Source of the DNA: Linepithema humile
Taxonomy: Eukaryota > Arthropoda > Insecta > Hymenoptera > Formicidae
Length of the DNA stretch: 64,000 bases
Direction: 5' to 3'
Assembly: GCF_040581485.1 (NCBI RefSeq)
Contig: NC_090130.1
Coordinates: forward strand, 17,487,656 to 17,551,655
In this document: positions 58,199 through 64,000 of the stretch, one piece after another
Numbering within the stretch: the stretch's first letter is position 1
How the letters are laid out: each line of letters opens with the position of its first letter
Program-made: the position numbers and the translations under genes
The notes under the pieces: model-generated
The model's input: only the letters and a program-made list of their open reading frames with translations
Databases searched by the model: none
What the model was told of the DNA's origin: nothing

Positions 58199-60347
58199 AT
58201 TTAATGATCCAAATGAGGTACTCGATTTTACCAAACAATTACAAGTCTGGGCTATTTATTAATAAATTATTATTAATAAATAACATTGGAAATTTGAAAA
58301 ATAAAACGATTACAGAACTTTTACAAATTCTTCGACAAAATGGACATCAAAATCTTACTTCAACTGCAGAAAATCTTCTCGGCACTGTACGGCTGAATCA
58401 GAATGCCATACAAGTAATGGAAGGTTTACGAGATTATGGCAATTATATTTACTTTGAAATCCAAAACCAACTAAAGATGCGGATCAAATCAAAAATATTT
58501 AAAAAATCAACAATCGAAGTTTCGGTGAACATCGATAGTTTACCATTGTATAGAAATTCTCTACAACAATGTTGGCCGATTCTAATGAAAGTGCATTGTG
58601 ATGAATATATCTGTCAACCATTTGTAGTTAGTTTGTTTTGCGGTAATTCAAAACCACTGAATACTGAAGATTTCTTACACGATTTTGTTGAAAAAGCAGC
58701 ACAATTAACAAGAGATGGCTTCATAAATCAGGGAACGACATACAATTTTAAGATTAAAGCTTTTATTTGTAATACACCTGCTCGTGCATTTATAAAATGC
58801 ATAAAAAGTCATAATGGATTTTATGCTTGCGAACGGTGTATCATTCGAGGGGTATCTGTCTCTAGTCGAAGAGTTTATCCAAATATGGATTGCACTTTAC
58901 GCACTCATGATACTTTCATAGAAAAAGCAGATGAAAATCATCATGTTTTAAACAAAGTATCGCCATTACTCGCTATTCCGCATTTTGATATTGTTCGTAC
59001 AGTCCTATTGGACAACATGCACTTATTGTACTGTGGTGTATCCAAGTGCTTACTATTCAAATGGAAGAGCGGAAATCCTCTTTCAAGAATTAGTGTTGCA
59101 AAAAGGTATGTTCTGACTGAACATTTAATTGCATTGAAAAACTATATTCCAATGGAATTTCAGAGAAAGGTGTTTGATTATGAAAATTTATCAAACTGGA
59201 AAGCCACCCAGTTTCGATTTTTCCTTTTATATTGTGGTCCTCTTATTCTTAAAGATGTGCTTTCAGATGATAAATATAAGCACTTTCTACTTTTACACAC
59301 TGCCTGTCGAATTATGAATAGTTCAGAACTAGCAGTTCACATGGTAGAATATACAAGAACATTATTGAGAAATTTTGTTTCTTTAATGCCAACTTTGTAC
59401 GGCACTGACTCACAAGTAATTAATATTCACAATCTGATTCATATTGCTGACGATGTTGAGTATTTAAAAGCATCTTTGTCTGATTATACTGCATTTCCCT
59501 TCGAGAATTGTCTCGGAAAAATAAAACGTCTGGTACGAGCTCCTAATCGCCCGTTGTCTCAAATTTGTCGCCGTTTATCCGAAATGGAAACTGTATCAGA
59601 CATAAATATTCAGCCTCATGCTTTGCTACAAAAATGCGAACCGACAGCACAATTTGTTGATTACAATCAAGATTATATAGAATATAAAATGGTGCAGATG
59701 AAAGGCATAAAAATAAGAACCGTTCATCCAGATAATCTTGTTCTTTTGCGAAATGGATACCATTTGGAAATAATAACTATTTTTTCACGTGAAAAACAAA
59801 CACCAAAAAATATTAGAGATCTTTTTATAACTGGATTTCGTATTGAAAATGATGAAAATGCATTTGATTATCCATGTGAATCGAGACGTATAGGGATTCA
59901 TAAACTTGGCTTACACGCAGAAATACCAGAAACATTTCAAATGACAGAAATTACTGCAAAATGTATCAATTTAGAGATTCACGGTGTTCGTTTTTCGATA
60001 ACATTACTTCATTTAAAAGAATAAACTAATTACTAATTATAAGATGATAAGACTAATTATAAGATACACATTTAATTTCAATTTTTGTGTTGAACTTTTG
60101 TTATTCTTGCATATTCTTGAAATAAATAAAAATAATTTCACAAACACTTAATTAATATATGGCATTATTGCAATTTATTTTTAAATTAAAACTGTCAAAT
60201 AAATTGTATAAATTTTTAAGTATCGCAGAATATATAGTATGTGTATTAAAATTGAACTATATGCTAAAGGCCAAATATATATACATATTTAGCTGGAGGC
60301 GTCGCACAAAGTGTAACAGAAATAATCTGCCGATTCAAAACCGAGAT

Positions 60348-60468
60348 ACGGCCCAGCATCGGGTCAAGCTCGGTCCAATCGTTCTGTCGAGCACCGTGGC
60401 CATTCCTGAGCCAGCCCTAAACCGAGCATCGGCAATTTGGTACCATCGGCACTGCAAGCTTGGGGATG
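60348..60468. repeat. GCAAGCTTGG-ended subterminal repeat block
   Basis: It contains cggcccagcatcgggtcaag, ctaaaccgagcatcggcaat and ends gcaagcttgggg. The motifs and end match, in inverted orientation, those at 47338-47440. Confidence 0.55.
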
Positions 60469-60640
60469 CTTGATGATTTTGCAAAAAACTGTAGTCGGGA
60501 ATCAGATTGTACACATGTAGACACTAAAAAAGATCCTGTCATTTTAAGGTCAATGTCCACAATGCTAAAAATGGAATCGAAAAATACATATATAGCCAAT
60601 AAATACCGTTTATATAGCCAATAAAATTACCGTTTTTTCA

Positions 60641-60773
60641 TTAAAATGCTAATTGATTGATTATACATTTCTCAGACCGAGATCTCGATTGGCCTTCAAA
60701 GGCCAATGCCCACGATTTTTAAATCGAGAATGTATAATCGAGAAATGTATAACCAATCAATTTGCATCTTTAA
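60641..60773. mobile_element. hairpin MITE
   Basis: Arms containing aattgattgattatacattt and its near reverse complement flank a short centre with an internal ggccttcaaaggcc palindrome. Confidence 0.8.
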
Positions 60774-61364
60774 TGGGAGGATGCTGGAGTGCCAGACGAA
60801 CTCCGACGCGAAAGCGAAAGTCATTTCGGTAAAACTAGAAATAAGAATGGCATTATCGGCATAGCCTACAGACTATGCCCGTGACCTAGGTCCGTGTGAC
60901 ACCAATCGGAAGTTAGCACCGAAACTACTATAAAAATAAAAAATAAAAAGATAAAATGATTGCTCTCGAATAGCTGTTTCAATATACATGATTGTTCCAC
61001 TTAATTAATTAGTACTTATAAAGTTATTAATGAAAAACAGTCACTAATTAACAATTAGCAAATACCCTTATTAAAACTTTTTTTTTTTAATCTGTTACTA
61101 CCAAACGATTGCTCCTTAATCGCTCTATTCACTTCCATTCATAGATTGTTCATTTTTGTTGAATTATTAATATAAAATTCAATAAATGTTAATTACGCGA
61201 TCAGTGTTGCCAACCATTGAATGCAAAATTACTTCTAATGTATCAAAAAGTACTCGAATTGAAAACATTGTAGTAAAATTACTTCTTCTAATTTCTAATG
61301 CATCAAAAAGTACTCGATTTTTGCAAAACAAACTTTCGGCAGTCATTCCTAAAGACTACCCAGG

Positions 61365-61510
61365 TAGCACACATAGTCATATTGACGTCAATTTTAGGTC
61401 ATATTTCGTCCAAGACGTCATATGTCTTCTAAATGACGTGTATTTAACGTCCTATTGTAGACAAAATTATGACGTTATAAAAAGGACGTGAATTAGACGT
61501 CTTTTTAAGA
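61365..61510. repeat. gacgtc-rich MITE-like patch
   Basis: At least six gacgt/acgtc motifs lie in 145 bp around a tagcacacatagtcatattg start. It is similar in style to the element at 40726-40839. The end structure is incomplete. Confidence 0.5.
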
Positions 61511-62720
61511 CCAAATTTATTATTCACAATTTTATTTTTTAAGTTTTTCTTAATTAAAACAGACTTTGTTCGTTCCACTTTTAAACTTTTTACTTATAGT
61601 AATTATCGATGTAATAATGCGATGGTTATATCATAAGTGAAAAAATTGCAATATGTAAAGATATTCAAACACAAATAGAATGATAAAGGTAAAAAGTAGG
61701 CAATGAAAAATATAGTTAATAATATTGCTTTATTATTAATTACTGCGTTTGCAATTTCGTCCAAATGTATGGAAAGTATATCTAATGGCATCGATAGAAT
61801 CCTACCCTATCACGCACTTGTAACAAATGATCACTGCGAGCGTATAATAAGGAAAACTCCATTGATGCCATTTAGAATGTAGAATGCATTTGAACTGAGT
61901 AGCGTGGCGCGAACGTGAAGCGCAGGCGCAATTCTGGGTTCTGGATTGGACAAGACAGTATGAGTAACAGTGCAATAGCACAGTATACACTAGGTCTCTT
62001 TTTTACTCCATATTAGAAGGAAAAAGATAAACTCTGAACTAGTGCAGCCAGTTCAGCTGAAAAGAACAGATCTACTGTGGTAATAGCGGGAAAGTGAGAA
62101 ATGTAATACGTGCACAATAAGTGATTCTGGGGCCGGTTGAAGTTTCTGTTTATCTGTGTTTTTTTACAAAATGAAGAGAAAATAATTTAGCAAAAGGGTA
62201 AATATTGTGTGTACACACTCCTTTCTCAACCTTATTTCTTTTTCGTACATGTGCAGTATACAGTTATTAATATGGGATTCAAGTTCTTTGTCTATTATTA
62301 TTAAAGATTTGCTTTTTGTTTTGAGATCATAACCTACAAGTACTTGCTTTCACATTGTGCCTTTGCATATAAAACTGCAGCACTAAACATGTTTAGTACA
62401 AATTTGTTTCTATATAAATTGCAGGATTTTATTATTTGATTTGATGTTTCTATGCGTGAAAAAGTTAGCTTTCAATATGCAAATGCGTATATATTAATGC
62501 ATAAATTATTGTGATATTGAAGCCTAAAACCGACAATACTATATTATCTTTATTTATATTAATTATACAAGTAAAAATATTTACATTAACATTGTAATAA
62601 ATTTGATAGAAGATTTAAAGCGTACAGGTGAGTTTATTAAAATATCTCTCTAATCTTGTAATACATAAATATATATATTATATTATCCTTTCTTTGCAGC
62701 GAAATAATCCAAAAATAAGT

Positions 62721-64000
62721 ATGGCTTATGTTGTTGTAGAATTTGATGAAAAACACGGTGGTGGTGTAGCTGCTGTTAACAATGCATGGCTTACACTTTT
62801 AAAAAAGGAAGTTTTTTGGCCTCCTTATAAAGATCAAAATAAATTTGATAAAGCTTTGAAAACAGGGGAGACAGTTGATACTGAAAAATGGACACTGCAC
62901 AGTATTTCGCGTATTTTTTACAGAAGTGGTAAATTAGATTTTTCATATTTATTTGTTTATTCTACATATATATGTATTTATTTATTTATTCTACATTTTT
63001 TCTAAATTGCAGATGATCTTGTAAAGATAAGAGAGAAACTAAAACAATCAGAAATTATATCAAATTTGGAAAGTGAAGAAGAAAACGAAAGTATACGTAA
63101 AAAACGGAAAAGGATACCTAATAAAAGAATATGTAGTTTGTCAGATGATGAACAAGAGGAACAACGAAAAAAACAATTACCCAGACCACCCCTAGTAAAA
63201 CAAATAAATGTTAATAATGCTTCTAAACGTTTAGAGAAAGGTATATCTACTTATTTTATATATATTCAAATGTGTGTTCTATTGTTTTATATAACCTTAA
63301 AGAAATAAATATTTGTTACATTTATTTTCAGATTTTACTTTGGCCCGTTCTGATTCACCTTTGCCGATTAGTACTCTCAATACAAGTGAAAATATAAGCC
63401 CCGGTGTAACAAGTACTGCAAGTAATTCTGTAAATAATAACATAAATATTTCAACAACTCCACGTTCACATCGTCAATTTATTCATACAGTGGATAATTT
63501 TGGTTTGTAAAAGCTTATTTGTGAAAGTAGATAGAATGTCGACAGTTTTTATAATAAGATATTTTTCAGAAAAACTTGTTTCCCTGATAGCTACTGTCAA
63601 AGAACAGAATGATGAAATATTGCGATGGATGAACAGACAAAATACAAAAAATGTAAACAATGTGACTGGATTGCCTGATATACCATTTGCATTTCCATTG
63701 AAAACAGTTGAGGAATTAGATCAGTTAGATGTTTACTTGAAAACAAATAATGATGATAATATAGCTTTGGTATGTATACATAATAGCATTTAATACCATA
63801 GCATGTATACATAATAGCATTTAATACCATAGATAATTAAATTTCTTTTTAGTCGGCATATTTGTCTAGTCTGGGTGGGAATCATGTACCAAGCAAAACA
63901 AATAGAATTTTAAAATATATTTTGACTGATGCTGTGGCAATAAATTTTAATTATTACGGCAAACGTTCACAGAAAAGAGCCTTTTCAGATTTATCCCTGA
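62721..64000 (+). CDS. DUF4806-type protein with WL N-terminal module (runs off window)
   Basis: Function unknown. Exons 62721-62928, 63013-63240, 63332-63502, 63570-63769 and 63853 to the window end all join in phase with GT/AG borders and no stops. The start MAYVVVEFDEKHGGGVAAVN carries the module shared with the two transposon accessory genes (V.F...V...WL, then a PP motif in VFWPPYKD). Exon 2 has a basic nuclear-localisation-like KKRKRIPNKR. Exon 3 is Ser/Thr-rich. Exon 4 holds a short coiled segment (EKLVSLIATVKEQNDEILRW) and FPLKTVEELDQLDVYL, the start of DUF4806, continuing in exon 5 to NYYGKRSQKRAFSDL. A 5' UTR intron probably lies at 62630-62700. Unlike the other two copies, it has no transposase beside it and no lesion, so it may be a domesticated or host gene. 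Confidence 0.8.

Larger units (their letters stand above)
50555..60024 (+). pseudogene. DDE-type (CACTA-like) transposase, interrupted by a BEL retrotransposon in its intron
   Basis: Exon 1 (50555-50656) starts MFSAYDRVKKHRFMLEENDE. Exon 2 (50762-50961) is acidic (SENNESNDEYSNEDNN). Its donor gttagt at 50962 pairs with an acceptor at 58198, and the splice reads NEFNDPNEVLDFTKQLQVWA in phase. The 7.2-kb intron contains the whole BEL element. Near 58255 a short TTATTAATA-type tandem insertion shifts frame; from there the frame is open to 60024. Motifs in that 606-codon frame: NIDSLPL (D111), GFYACERC (C209, C212), LLDNMHLLYCGV (D270) and AFPFENCLG (E434), which I propose as the catalytic D/D/E set. 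Exon order (short basic, acidic, long catalytic) matches the transposase at 5743. The 3' portion is far better preserved than locus 1. Only the frameshift and the huge intron argue against function. Confidence 0.8.
60025..62629. other. intergenic region with small repeats
   Basis: No gene was recognised. Contents: the repeat block 60348-60468, the hairpin 60641-60773, two partial copies of a catcaaaaagtactcgatt segment near 61240 and 61300, and a gacgtc-rich patch 61365-61510. The 5' leader of the gene at 62721 probably begins after about 61950, because a donor (acag|gtgagt) at 62629-62630 pairs with an acceptor at 62700. Confidence 0.5.

Overview
The window looks like insect nuclear DNA, most likely from an ant or another hymenopteran. 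The basis is: an AT-rich background, short phase-consistent introns, an insect-type multidomain fatty acid synthase (FAS), an acyltransferase-3 (nose-resistant-to-fluoxetine type) gene, BEL/Pao, Ty3/gypsy, Ty1/copia and pogo/Tigger elements, many palindromic MITEs starting with cagggtg, and DUF4806-type proteins of the kind common in ant annotations. The species assignment is inference. Nothing suggests bacterial or viral contigs, and I found no RNA genes or CRISPR.

Layout. 1-3.5 kb: AT-rich sequence with a GA microsatellite and three hairpin MITEs. 3.5-9.0 kb: a head-to-head pair, a small multi-exon gene on minus (starting 5235) and a decayed DDE-type transposase on plus (5743-9008), sharing a short intergenic region with three ATTGG boxes. 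9.7-12.0 kb: copia scrap, solo LTR, TIR element. 12.8-22.9 kb: a 14-exon FAS pseudogene on plus (KS, MAT, DH, pseudo-ME/KR, ER). It has lost the KR-ACP-TE end, carries three frameshifts, a mutated splice donor and a deletion over the MAT active-site serine, and is hit by a gypsy remnant in intron 1 and by a 971-bp solo LTR inside a KS exon. 22.96-25.47 kb: a pogo/Tigger-like element with long inverted ends sits directly after the last FAS exon.

26.4-33.1 kb: a MITE split by a 5.6-kb TG...CA element with a 4-bp target duplication, then another palindromic MITE. 33.4-36.9 kb: a TIR repeat interrupted by a 1.7-kb solo LTR and by a deletion derivative of a Tigger-like element. 37-42.6 kb: mostly anonymous AT-rich DNA, with an 877-bp near-palindrome and other non-autonomous repeats. 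43.1-47.2 kb: a decaying acyltransferase gene on minus, with one exon also present as an inverted duplicate.

47.7-60.0 kb: a second, larger copy of the same two-gene arrangement, with a DUF4806-type gene on minus (50184 to 47753) and a transposase on plus (50555-60024). A complete BEL/Pao retrotransposon (51135-57686) lies inside the last intron of that transposase. Its Gag and Pol are in one frame, separated by a single UGA followed by CUAG. 62.7 kb to the window end: a third DUF4806-type gene on plus, with intact exons and no transposase partner in view.

The main candidate for something under-described is the repeated head-to-head pairing of a CACTA-like transposase with a DUF4806/WL-type accessory gene. 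Two diverged copies share the gene order, the divergent promoter and the intron pattern, which suggests a two-gene DNA transposon family; a third accessory gene stands alone. All calls are by eye, without database searches.
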